The position numbers were made by a program, and so were the translations under genes. A stretch of 64,000 bases of DNA, from the NCBI RefSeq assembly GCF_004087915.1, contig NZ_CP035108.1, positions 2,294,001 through 2,358,000 of the forward strand, in the 5' to 3' direction. How positions within the stretch are numbered: the stretch's first letter is position 1; the number at the start of each line of letters is the position of its first letter. The notes below the pieces were generated by a model that saw only the letters and a program-made list of their open reading frames with translations, did not search any database and was not told where the DNA came from. Shown piece by piece: positions 25,518-33,904 of the stretch. This stretch comes from Geovibrio thiophilus (GTDB lineage: Bacteria; Chrysiogenota; Deferribacteres; Deferribacterales; Geovibrionaceae).

Positions 25518-28244
25518 CTAACTCTGTTTATAGATTCTGACGGGAACAGTATTCGTTACGCCCATTGCAACAGGGTCGAAATCGGAGATTTTGTTTCCTG
25601 TAAGCTGATTGTAATGCAGGTATTTATCTCCGCTGTGTCCTGCGGATTTAATAAGCCTGCCCAGACTGCCCGCTATGCCCACTACACCGGGCTGCAAAAT
25701 CTCAGTCACATAAAGCCTGCCGGAAACCTTACCGTATTCGGATTCAACAACAACAGTGTCTCCGGTAGCCAGACCTTTTTCCTTTGCTGTTTCGGTATTG
25801 AGCGAAACTGTCCCGTAGAACGGATCAAAAGCTTCCCCTGTTTCAGTGAGATAAGGGAGCTGATCCACAGCGCCTATCCTCATAGGGGAATACTGCGTCT
25901 TGTATGTTATGGATACAAGATCGTATCTGTCGCCTTTTTTCACCGAGTTAACTTTGTTAGGGCGCCATGTTATTGTCGGCTCGTAATAGGAAAGATGATC
26001 TTCCATATCCCAGTCGGGCAGATATATTTTGTCTCTGTGGGCGGTAAAGTATTTGCGGAGTGTATCACCGCTGGCTTTAAGCCTTGAGAAATAGAACGGA
26101 AACCGCATCTCGCCTTTTTTATAGCGTCCGGTATTGTAACAGCTTCCCTGAGCTTCTCTCTGGATAATCAGCCCCGATTCGTTCAGGCTGTCCATGGTGT
26201 GTTCACTGCCGAAATATTTCCGAACGCCTCTGTCCCAGACCTCTCTTACGGAATATCTTTTATCAAGGTCGAAGTAGTCCTTTTCATCAAGAAAAGCGAT
26301 CGAGATTTCACCGATCATTACGCCCATTTTATTGATCGCATCGTTGAAATTCGAGATGATGCCCATACGCTCGGATATATCCATAATTATGTCCTGAGAC
26401 TGGCGGGAATCGTAGACTGCGGGAAACGGATCTCTGTACATAAGCATCTTAAGACCCATGGTATCTTTCTGATATACATCAAAAGCCGATTCATAGCAGT
26501 TAACTGACTCTTTCTCAAGAATCGCATGAGAGGGCAGCAGTATATCCGACATGTGAGCCATTTCGTCATAGTTGTAAGCCAGTGTTGCGGAAAAGGGGAT
26601 TCTGGATATTGATTCGGCAACCATGTAAGGCTCGGTTGTGCTTGAAATCGGGTTGCCGCCTACTGTAAGCAGAGCATCTATCTCATACTCAAGACCGTAT
26701 TTGTGCGGATCCATAGCTACCTGATACGCAAGAGCCGGTATTGAGTGCCTGTGCGGGAAAAATTCGTAGAGATCTATGTGCTGCGGCGGCCACACAGGTT
26801 CGTTGCATATAGCTTCCATCTTAGGAGCCACCACGCCGTCTGCGTCCGGATCAAGGAACGGTCCTCTGGCGCAGGCGACATTGCCTCCGGGCACATCAAG
26901 AGAACCCACAAGCATGTTTACAACTTTGCTCATGAGGTCTCCGCCTACACCGTCTTTCTGCCCCATTGTGCCGCGCTGGCAGATAACTGAAGATGTTCGG
27001 AGAGGGAATTTTTTGATTTTTCCGCTGTTGTCTTTCAGTTCGACTGTTTCGCCGATACTGGCGTTTTCAACGAACTCTTTTGCTATCTGACGGATCCTTT
27101 CAGCAGGCACGGTTGTTATTTTCTCCGCCCATTCCGCCGTATTCGTTTTGAGGCTTTCTTTGACAAGGAGAAAGCTTGCGGTAAGCTGTTCGCCGCCGAC
27201 TTTGACCCGCGCCTCAAGATCAGGTGTTTTCAGGGTTTTATCATCAAATGACTTAACTTTTTTATCCGCAAGATCATATATCTGCGGCTTGCCGTCTCTG
27301 CCTCTGAAATAATCTCCATGTGAGTTAATGAGGTAGGGTGAGTTTGTCCACCAGCGGAGAGACTCGGCATCATATTTTTTGATCTCATACATGATGGTAT
27401 GCGCTATTGCCATCAGGAAAGGCAGGTCTGTTCCGGGCTTGATCGGCACCCAGTCGCCTTTTCCGGCTTCTGCGGAACATCTGGGGTCGACAACGACAAA
27501 TTTTGTTTTCTTACCGACAATAGCGTCGACAGCGCCTCTTGCGCCACCGTTCGCAGCGCCAATGGACATTCCAGTATGTCTGCCCATGGTTATAACATAT
27601 TTGGCGTATGTAAGGTCGGAGACCGTCACGGGGAATATCCCCTGCACAAGATCTGCCGCATAATGCAGAGCGCAGAGAGTGCCGTTGCTTTTAAGATAGT
27701 TGGGTGTACCGTAAGCTGCGGCAAAATAGAAAAGATATGTACAGAAATAGTTCATATCCCCGAATCCCACCTGAAAGATAAATCTTCTGGGGTCTTTATC
27801 CCTGACTTCCTTGAGCTTTTTGGCGGTGGTTCCGAGAGCCTCGTCCCAAGAGATCTCCACCCATTTAGGATCCTCGTTGATCCCTTTTTTAGGGTTGGTT
27901 CTCTTCATGGGCGCTTTTACCCTGTAAGGATTATACAGGTTTTGGATCAATGCCTGCCCTCTTGCGCACATTGTTCCTTTGCCGTTTTCGGACTTAGGGT
28001 TTCCCTTGAGCTCGACAACAACTCCGTTTTCAACACGGTACATATTCGCACAGTCGCCGCGCATGCACATGCGGCAGTGGCTGAAATGCCAACCGTCTTT
28101 GCCGTGCGGGGCTGTTTTGATCGCCGTGTGCTCCTTTGCTTCTGTTCTGCCGGTATAGCCAGTTCCGATAACAGCAGCAGTGCCAAGCACTCCCATAGTC
28201 TTCAGAACTGTTCTCCGGCTGACGTTCACTAATGACTTCGCCAT
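25518..28244 (-). CDS. Tat-exported molybdopterin oxidoreductase, catalytic subunit (Psr/Phs/Arr-like)
   Basis: A 908-residue DMSO-reductase-family enzyme with N-terminal Tat signal (NVSRRTVLKTMGVLG), acting in the periplasm. An N-proximal [4Fe-4S] site is formed by CRMCMRGDC and the later GTMCARGQ. Molybdopterin-binding regions follow (VITMGRHTGMSIGAANGG, FVVVDPRCS, GGNPISSTTEP), and the C-terminal dinucleotide-binding domain includes DTVVVESEYGKVSGR. A Cys in SNGTLCALHYA is placed where many relatives carry the Mo ligand. The overall type fits polysulfide/thiosulfate, arsenate or related oxyanion reductases, but the substrate cannot be fixed from sequence. The lack of a membrane subunit resembles ArrAB. 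The operon continues with the Fe-S subunit, chaperone and outer-membrane protein. Confidence 0.9.
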   Translation of the reverse strand: MAKSLVNVSRRTVLKTMGVLGTAAVIGTGYTGRTEAKEHTAIKTAPHGKDGWHFSHCRMCMRGDCANMYRVENGVVVELKGNPKSENGKGTMCARGQALIQNLYNPYRVKAPMKRTNPKKGINEDPKWVEISWDEALGTTAKKLKEVRDKDPRRFIFQVGFGDMNYFCTYLFYFAAAYGTPNYLKSNGTLCALHYAADLVQGIFPVTVSDLTYAKYVITMGRHTGMSIGAANGGARGAVDAIVGKKTKFVVVDPRCSAEAGKGDWVPIKPGTDLPFLMAIAHTIMYEIKKYDAESLRWWTNSPYLINSHGDYFRGRDGKPQIYDLADKKVKSFDDKTLKTPDLEARVKVGGEQLTASFLLVKESLKTNTAEWAEKITTVPAERIRQIAKEFVENASIGETVELKDNSGKIKKFPLRTSSVICQRGTMGQKDGVGGDLMSKVVNMLVGSLDVPGGNVACARGPFLDPDADGVVAPKMEAICNEPVWPPQHIDLYEFFPHRHSIPALAYQVAMDPHKYGLEYEIDALLTVGGNPISSTTEPYMVAESISRIPFSATLAYNYDEMAHMSDILLPSHAILEKESVNCYESAFDVYQKDTMGLKMLMYRDPFPAVYDSRQSQDIIMDISERMGIISNFNDAINKMGVMIGEISIAFLDEKDYFDLDKRYSVREVWDRGVRKYFGSEHTMDSLNESGLIIQREAQGSCYNTGRYKKGEMRFPFYFSRLKASGDTLRKYFTAHRDKIYLPDWDMEDHLSYYEPTITWRPNKVNSVKKGDRYDLVSITYKTQYSPMRIGAVDQLPYLTETGEAFDPFYGTVSLNTETAKEKGLATGDTVVVESEYGKVSGRLYVTEILQPGVVGIAGSLGRLIKSAGHSGDKYLHYNQLTGNKISDFDPVAMGVTNTVPVRIYKQS

Positions 28245-28328
28245 AGTTTTCCTCCGTTTAAGAACATCAAAAATTAAGCACTAATCAACTCTTGAAAAAA
28301 GCTTACAATTCTTTAACGTGTCAACAAA

Positions 28329-28360
28329 GGACCAGAAGATTTAATTAGGCTGGGACCAGA
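28329..28360. promoter_or_regulatory. Direct repeats GGACCAGA in the divergent promoter region
   Basis: GGACCAGA occurs at 28329-28336 and 28353-28360, 24 bp apart in the same orientation, between the molybdoenzyme operon and the MocR-type gene. MocR regulators (GabR, PdxR) are known to bind direct repeats of this kind, and GGACCAG-like words occur in PdxR sites. It is a probable operator for the neighbouring regulator. Confidence 0.6.
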
Positions 28361-28413
28361 GCTTTGTGATATGATCATTTCAAACAGAGTTACATTTGAT
28401 TCAGAGGTTAAAT

Positions 28414-29826
28414 ATGCTTCAGGGAATAGTTTTTGATAAAAACTCCGGCACTCCTCTATACATACAGTTAGCGAAAGCTATACGCAGCCGGATAGAAAAC
28501 GGAGAATTTAAAAGAGGAGAAAAACTTCCCAGCAAACGAAAAATGATGTCGGTTCTGGATATAGGCAAAAATACCATATCCGCCGCAATGGATATGCTGG
28601 TACAGGAAGGCATGGTAAAAGCCTATCAGAAATCAGGATATTTTGTGGCAGAGCAGTGGGATATAAATATCCCCGACTGGCAGGCGTATATCAAAAGAGC
28701 GAAACACAAGCCCGGCAACAACGAACTCCGCTTCTGGGCTGACGCAGGCGGACTCACCGACTTCGGACTGAGCAGCGACTTCGATATATCACCGTTCATA
28801 GTGGAAGCTTTTAACAACGCACTGGTGCGCTCGTACGATCTGACTTGTAAAAACGATTACTCGGTGTACGGATACCTTCCCCTGAGAGAATCACTGATCA
28901 AGCACCTGAAGCTTTCCGGAATCAACGCGGAGATCGACAATATTCTCATCTGTCCCGGCAGCATTCAGGTTCTCTACCCTGTTTATGAATCATTAATGAC
29001 CAACGGTTCAAATTTTCTCCATGAAAAAAGCAATCTGATTGTAGCCATTTCCGACATCCACTCTTTGGGGATGAACATGATACCGATTGAGGCTGATCAG
29101 CACGGACTTTCCAGCGTGGAGCTTGAAAAAGCGATATTGAAATATAAGCACCCCATTCTCCACGTTGACCCCACGGATCAGGCACCCACCGGCATAGTGA
29201 TCAGCAAAAAGCGCAAAGCGGAAATAATGAAAATCATCAATAAGTACAAACTGCCTGTCGTGGAAATAGAGCATCTTCAGGACGCATGGTACAACAAGCC
29301 CTTTCCGCCGTCCTTTAAATCAATGGACACCTTCGGAAACGTCATTTATATCGGAATGCTCATAAGAAGCTGCCCGTTCGACCTGCAAATGTCATGGATT
29401 GTGGCAGACAAATGTATCATCAGGCATTTAAGCAACGTAATGATTCAGGATGGAATAAAAGCCAATTTCTTCATGCAGATAGCAGCGGATGAAATGTTCA
29501 GAAGCGGAATGTATTACAAAATGATGCACGCCGTGCGGTGCTTCATCAAAAAACGGCGGGAAACAGCTCTGGCTTTCTGTGAAAAACACCTTAAAGACAT
29601 AGGCATATGGAATGAGAAAAACTGCGGATTCCACTTCTGGCTCGAATTTCCCGGAACGAACACAAAGGCTCTGTTTAAAAATAATTATTATAAAACATTT
29701 CATCCCGGTCACTTCTTCGACAGGCAGGACACCACCCATATTCTGCTCTGTCCCGCATCAATTAAGGAAGACGAGATAGAAACATCCATTATCGAAATAG
29801 CCGGGCTGATAAGGAAAAGCGCATGA
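28414..29826 (+). CDS. MocR-type GntR regulator with degenerate aminotransferase domain
   Basis: A 470-residue fusion of a GntR winged helix (GTPLYIQLAKAIRSRIENGE, KLPSKRKMM) and a fold-type I aminotransferase-like domain (roughly 100-470). Canonical MocR proteins carry the PLP Schiff-base Lys in a SFSKTLxPGLRLGY-like motif. Here the aligned stretch reads YIGMLIRSCPFDLQMSWIV, with Arg318 at the Lys position and Gln in place of the phosphate-contacting Arg. The usual IEDDYDSEF region reads VEIEHLQDAWYNKPF, also altered. It should not form the PLP aldimine and may sense another ligand. The start at 28414 has AGAGGT upstream. Divergent from the molybdoenzyme operon, with a direct-repeat operator between, it is the likely regulator. 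Confidence 0.85.
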   Translation: MLQGIVFDKNSGTPLYIQLAKAIRSRIENGEFKRGEKLPSKRKMMSVLDIGKNTISAAMDMLVQEGMVKAYQKSGYFVAEQWDINIPDWQAYIKRAKHKPGNNELRFWADAGGLTDFGLSSDFDISPFIVEAFNNALVRSYDLTCKNDYSVYGYLPLRESLIKHLKLSGINAEIDNILICPGSIQVLYPVYESLMTNGSNFLHEKSNLIVAISDIHSLGMNMIPIEADQHGLSSVELEKAILKYKHPILHVDPTDQAPTGIVISKKRKAEIMKIINKYKLPVVEIEHLQDAWYNKPFPPSFKSMDTFGNVIYIGMLIRSCPFDLQMSWIVADKCIIRHLSNVMIQDGIKANFFMQIAADEMFRSGMYYKMMHAVRCFIKKRRETALAFCEKHLKDIGIWNEKNCGFHFWLEFPGTNTKALFKNNYYKTFHPGHFFDRQDTTHILLCPASIKEDEIETSIIEIAGLIRKSA

Positions 29827-29830
29827 AAAG

Positions 29831-29860
29831 AAAAAAGCCGCCTCTTTCAAAAGAGGCGGC
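29831..29860 (-). terminator. Terminator of lysA, between convergent genes
   Basis: GCCGCCTCTTT/AAAGAGGCGGC is a perfect 11-bp stem. On the minus strand it is followed by TTTTTT, so it terminates lysA; the plus-strand side lacks a T-run. Confidence 0.85.
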
Positions 29861-29869
29861 ATGAAGTGC

Positions 29870-31108
29870 TCAGAACTTGAGGGTCGTGAAATAGTCCTCA
29901 GGAGTTTCAGCTCTTCTGATCATCTCAAAGGAGCCGTCTTCATTGAGGAAAAACTCAGCGGAGCGGAGCTTGCCGTTGTAATTGAAGCCCATGGCGTGTC
30001 CGTGGGCACCTGTGTCATGGATGGCTATAAAATCGCCTTTTTCCAGAACGGGGAGCTTTCTGTCCACGGCAAACTTGTCGTTGTTTTCGCAGAGTGAGCC
30101 TACAACATCATAAACAGTGTCAGCGGGAGCGTTCTCCTTGCCGAGAACCGTTATATGATGATAAGCGCCGTACATTCCCGGACGCATAAGGTTCGCCATG
30201 CAGGCGTCAACGCCCACATAGTTTTTGTATATTTTCTTCTCATGCACAGCCTGAGTCACTAGGTAGCCGTAAGGTCCCGTGATCACCCTGCCGCATTCAA
30301 GGTATATTTTCGGCTTCAAGCCTTTAGAGGCAAGTATGCCTTCGTATTTTTCTTTAATCTTTTCGCCGAGAACCTCAAGGTTCACAGCTTCCTGCTCGGG
30401 CTTGTAGGGTATGCCTATACCGCCGCCGAGGTTGATGAACTCAAGCTCTATGCCGACTTTTTCCGCAATTTCAGCAGCCATTTCAAAGAGAATCACCGCT
30501 GTTTCCACGAAGTAGTCAACATTCAGCTCATTTGAGGCTACCATTGTGTGCATACCGAAGCGCTTAACCCCCTTCGCCTTGCATATGGAATAGGCTTCAA
30601 ACATCTGCTCACGGGTAAGACCGTATTTTGCGTCCTCCGGGTTGCCGATGATAGCGTTGCCGCCTTTGAGAGGTCCCGGATTGTAACGGAAGCAGATAAG
30701 CTCGGGCAGACCTGCCGCCTGTTCAAGAAAGTCAATGTGAGTGATGTCGTCAAGGTTGATGACAGCGCCCTGCTCCTTTGCTTTCTGATATTCCATCGCC
30801 GGAGTTTCGTTGGAGGTGAACATTATGTTCTCTCCGCTGATGCCCGCCATATCGCAAAGCATAAGCTCAGTGTATGAGCTGCAGTCGGCTCCGATACCGA
30901 TGGATTTGAGAAGCTTCATTACGGAAGGGTTGGGCAGAGCCTTAACGGCAAAGTATTCCCTGAACTCGGGCGCCCATGAAAAAGCCTTCTGAAGTCTTCC
31001 GGCGTTTTCCAGAATCGCTTTTTTGTCGTATATGTGAAAAGGCGTCGGGTATTTTTTTGTCAGTTCTTCAATCTGCTGCTTGGTGAAAGGGACTTTTTTT
31101 TCTGCCAT
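29870..31108 (-). CDS. lysA: Diaminopimelate decarboxylase
   Basis: PLP enzyme that converts meso-diaminopimelate to lysine, the last step of lysine synthesis. It is 412 residues, the usual length. The alanine-racemase-like barrel carries the PLP Lys in YFAVKALPNP, and further motifs are NLGGGIGIPY, LECGRVITGPYG and the active-site Cys segment SLCENNDKF. The start at 31108 has GGGAGAA upstream; a slightly longer frame exists. A related decarboxylase of the family (for example carboxynorspermidine decarboxylase) cannot be wholly excluded, and the polyamine transporter nearby makes that worth noting. Monocistronic with its own terminator. Confidence 0.85.
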   Translation of the reverse strand: MAEKKVPFTKQQIEELTKKYPTPFHIYDKKAILENAGRLQKAFSWAPEFREYFAVKALPNPSVMKLLKSIGIGADCSSYTELMLCDMAGISGENIMFTSNETPAMEYQKAKEQGAVINLDDITHIDFLEQAAGLPELICFRYNPGPLKGGNAIIGNPEDAKYGLTREQMFEAYSICKAKGVKRFGMHTMVASNELNVDYFVETAVILFEMAAEIAEKVGIELEFINLGGGIGIPYKPEQEAVNLEVLGEKIKEKYEGILASKGLKPKIYLECGRVITGPYGYLVTQAVHEKKIYKNYVGVDACMANLMRPGMYGAYHHITVLGKENAPADTVYDVVGSLCENNDKFAVDRKLPVLEKGDFIAIHDTGAHGHAMGFNYNGKLRSAEFFLNEDGSFEMIRRAETPEDYFTTLKF

Positions 31109-31203
31109 TGTACAATTCTCCCGCATGAGTTATGATTTTTTAACTAATGGCTTTAACATTCTTCTGCCGCCAATTCAACGAAAAAAAATATCAAAACACG
31201 CTT

Positions 31204-32655
31204 TTAACTCATATGATCTTTTATTACGGACATTTTAAGTTTTTTAAGGTTGTTGGAAAGGCTCACTTTATATATATGGGGGTTGAGAAATCTTTTGTAT
31301 GTACCGTGCAGAGCGCTCAGCTCCTGCATTGCGTGAGCCTGAATGCTTTTCAGCTCCGTTTTAGGCTCCGTCCTTTTCCCGTTTTCCATAACCTTGCGGA
31401 GAAGGAGCTTCGCTCCTGCGTAGTTTTCAAGGGTCTTGTATGAATACTCTATGGACGGGTGGTTCAGGCGGATCGGTTTTTTCTCCGCTATGAGCCCTTC
31501 CACCTCTTCCATGCTGTCCTCAAGAAGAACGAGATCCGCAAGCATCATCCCATCCTCCCCGTAAAACCTGTAAACATTCTTTATCCCGGGATTGGACATT
31601 TTTTCGGGGTTGTTGGTTATCTTCATCACTGAGGAGAAACTGCCGTTTTCCTCTTTTGCAGCAAGCTTATAAACACCAGTAAGAGAGGGATCTCTGTCAG
31701 CAGTCACAAGCCTTGTCCCCACACCGTAGGCATCAATGCTCGCACCTTCCCTGCTGAGCTGCTCAATGATCCATTCGTCCAGATCGTTTGAGGCTATAAT
31801 TTTTGCCTCAGTAAAACCTTCCTTATCGAAGACTCTCCGTGCCTCACGGCTGAGGAAACTCAAATCACCGCTGTCCAGCCTTATGCCGTAATTTCTGCGC
31901 CCTGCCGCCTTCAGCTTGGCAAAAACCTTCAACGCATTCGGTACGCCGGACATCAGCGTGTCATAGGTGTCCGCAAGGAGAATGCAGTCGTCCGGATACA
32001 TATCCGCAAAAGCCTCAAAAGCCGCACGCTCGCTGTCAAAGCTCATAACCCAGCTATGCGCCATCGTGCCTTTCACGGGTATGCCATATTCCTTTCCTGC
32101 AAGAACATTTGAGGTTGCCTTCACCCCGCCGATGAATGACGCTCTGGCGGCGGAAATCGCCCCATCCGTTCCCTGCGCCCTGCGGAGTCCGAACTCCATG
32201 ACCGACGCATCTCCAGCGACACCGCAGACCCGTGCTGATTTGGTGGCGATAAGCGTCTGAAAATTTATGAAGTTGAGAAGAAGAGGTTCTATAATCTGCG
32301 TTTCAAGGAGAGTTCCCTTCACCCGCATTAAGGGCTCGTTGGGAAACACCACAGTCCCCTCGCTTACGGAGTGGATCTCGCCCCTGAAACGGAAATCCCT
32401 GAGATAATCTATAAAGCGGTCAGAAAAGTAATTCAGACTCCGTATATACTCTATATCGCTGTCAATAAAGCTAAAATTCTCAAGCGCATCCAACAGCGGG
32501 TCAAGTCCGGCGAAAACTGCATAACCGCCGCCGAAGGGATGTCTGCGAAAAAACATGTCGAACACCGCCTGCCTGTCGGGATCCCTTTCAAGAAACCCCT
32601 GCATCATCGTGAGTTCGTAGAAATCCGTCATGAGGGCGGAGTATGAGCACTTCAT
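31204..32655 (-). CDS. pncB: Nicotinate phosphoribosyltransferase
   Basis: NAD-salvage enzyme that joins nicotinate and PRPP to nicotinate mononucleotide. It is 483 residues, the long bacterial type. Motifs include YSALMTDFYELTMMQGFLE at the N-terminus, GTMAHSWVMSFDSERAAF with the phosphorylated-type His, ILLADTYDTLMSGV, GIRLDSGDLSFLS and IIASNDLDEW. Its start overlaps the pncA stop by four bases (ATGA), so nicotinamidase and this enzyme form a two-gene NAD-recycling operon. Confidence 0.95.
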   Translation of the reverse strand: MKCSYSALMTDFYELTMMQGFLERDPDRQAVFDMFFRRHPFGGGYAVFAGLDPLLDALENFSFIDSDIEYIRSLNYFSDRFIDYLRDFRFRGEIHSVSEGTVVFPNEPLMRVKGTLLETQIIEPLLLNFINFQTLIATKSARVCGVAGDASVMEFGLRRAQGTDGAISAARASFIGGVKATSNVLAGKEYGIPVKGTMAHSWVMSFDSERAAFEAFADMYPDDCILLADTYDTLMSGVPNALKVFAKLKAAGRRNYGIRLDSGDLSFLSREARRVFDKEGFTEAKIIASNDLDEWIIEQLSREGASIDAYGVGTRLVTADRDPSLTGVYKLAAKEENGSFSSVMKITNNPEKMSNPGIKNVYRFYGEDGMMLADLVLLEDSMEEVEGLIAEKKPIRLNHPSIEYSYKTLENYAGAKLLLRKVMENGKRTEPKTELKSIQAHAMQELSALHGTYKRFLNPHIYKVSLSNNLKKLKMSVIKDHMS

Positions 32656-33284
32656 AACCTTACATCCGCCGACTGAACCACTCTTATTCCGGCTTCCTTC
32701 ATGGCGGAAACGGCTTTTAACACATTCCCTTCAGGAAAATCCACACCCTTGCAGGCATCCTCTATCACATATGTCTCAAATCCCGTCTTCACAGCGTCCA
32801 GCGCTGTGTACATGACACAGAAATCTGTAGCGAGTCCGGTCACATAGACTTTCCGCACACCCAGTTCATTCAGGCATCCTTTCAGCCCGGTCGGTGTTAC
32901 CCCGTCATTTTCCGTAAACGCCGAATATGAGTCTATATCGGGGTTAGTTCCTTTGCGGATGATAAGATGGAAGGCATCGGAATGAAGATCAGGATGAAAA
33001 TCAGCCCCGTGTGTTCCCTGAATACAGTGATCAGGCCACATTACCTGACTGACGCCGTTTAATGCCCTCACGCTGAAGGGCTCGGCGCCTTCGTTGCAGG
33101 AGGCAAATGAACCGTGATTCACGGGGTGCCAGTCCTGCGTGCCGATTATAATCTCGAAGCTGTCGATAAGAGAATTGATGACGGAAACGACTCTGTTTCC
33201 GTTTTTTACCGCCAGCGCTCCGCCGGGGCAGAAGTCATTTTGAACATCCACAACTATAAGTGCGGTATTTTTTCCGTATGTCAT
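32652..33284 (-). CDS. pncA: Nicotinamidase
   Basis: Cysteine hydrolase of 210 residues that deaminates nicotinamide to nicotinate (also pyrazinamide). The catalytic triad motifs are visible: Asp in VVDVQNDFCPGGALAV, Lys in the central region and Cys in GLATDFCVMYTALDA. Metal-binding residues are in GTQDWHPVNHGSFAS. The product feeds pncB, with which it overlaps by four bases. Upstream of its start lies the 33.3-kb palindromic repeat cluster, so the promoter must lie within or beyond the repeats. Confidence 0.95.
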   Translation of the reverse strand: MTYGKNTALIVVDVQNDFCPGGALAVKNGNRVVSVINSLIDSFEIIIGTQDWHPVNHGSFASCNEGAEPFSVRALNGVSQVMWPDHCIQGTHGADFHPDLHSDAFHLIIRKGTNPDIDSYSAFTENDGVTPTGLKGCLNELGVRKVYVTGLATDFCVMYTALDAVKTGFETYVIEDACKGVDFPEGNVLKAVSAMKEAGIRVVQSADVRL

Positions 33285-33298
33285 ATTTCACCTTAATT

Positions 33299-33575
33299 GA
33301 CAGTCAGAATCTGTACATCCTGTCAGATTCTGACACACGCTCGCGGTTTGCAAAGCAAACCTTCGCCGCACGGCGCATGTCTGTACTACCAAGGCAAAAG
33401 CCACTTCCTGTGGTTTTGCCTCACACGCTCGCGGGCGGATAAACCGCCCTTCGCTGCGCACGGCGCATGTCTGTACTACCAAGGCAAAAGCCACTTCCTG
33501 TGGTTTTGCCTCACACGCTCGCGGGCGGATAAACCGCCCTTCGCTGCGCACGGCGCAGTTCCATCCATGGAACTG
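33299..33575. repeat. Palindromic repeat cluster with two tandem 90-bp units
   Basis: First comes GTCAGAATCTG/CAGATTCTGAC around TACATCCTGT, linker ACACGCTCGCG, GGTTTGC-AAA-GCAAACC and CTTCGCCGCACGGCG. Then GGCGCATGTCTG starts at 33372 and again at 33462, two nearly identical 90-bp units with CAAAAGCCAC/GTGGTTTTG around TTCCT, the linker, GGGCGG-ATAAA-CCGCCC and CCTTCGCTGCGCACGGCG. A final AGTTCCAT-CC-ATGGAACT hairpin closes the cluster. Linkers match those at 2.5 and 7.2 kb; most arms are new. Open frames here are artefacts of the tandem units. Confidence 0.9.
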
Positions 33576-33585
33576 AACATAAAAA

Positions 33586-33660
33586 GCGTCATTGCGAACA
33601 CGAAGGGTGAGGCAATCTCAAAGAAGACTGCCGTGTCTCTCCCGCTCCTCGCAGTGACGT
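33586..33660. repeat. Small inverted-repeat element (MITE-like)
   Basis: GCGTCATTGCGA at 33586-33597 faces TCGCAGTGACGT at 33649-33660, imperfect inverted ends of a 75-bp stretch that also contains GAGGCAATCTC. The word family matches the GTCATTGCGAGGAG...GCAATCTC intergenic repeats known in many bacteria and the fragment at 7116-7155. No gene or ribosome binding site is seen in this stretch or in 33661-33840. Confidence 0.65.
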
Positions 33661-33841
33661 AATACAACGCCATTCCGGGCATCCGCTAAGAATCCCGCAA
33701 AGCTGCCGTGCTGCTGTTCCGGCATCTCTCCCATGACCGCGCAAATAAAATAAAATATGTAAAATAACTATACTACCATTAATCTATATTTCAAAGGGGG
33801 AAACTGGATTTTTACAAAACTTGAAAGAAAGGAAAAATAAA

Positions 33842-33865
33842 GAAGCTGCCCCGCGGGACAGCTTC
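33842..33865 (-). terminator. Terminator downstream of the small gene at 33905-34213
   Basis: GAAGCTGTCCC/GGGGCAGCTTC pairs almost perfectly and is followed on the minus strand by TTTATTTTT. It lies about 40 bp past the stop of the gene. Confidence 0.75.
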
Positions 33866-33904
33866 ATCGAATGCTGTTCTATTTTTTTTAACACACTGTT
33901 TTAA

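Noticed and set aside
33288-33682. Open frames of 68-121 codons in the 33.3-kb repeat cluster
   Set aside because: Their sequence is the translated 90-bp unit and adjoining repeats; no initiation signals.
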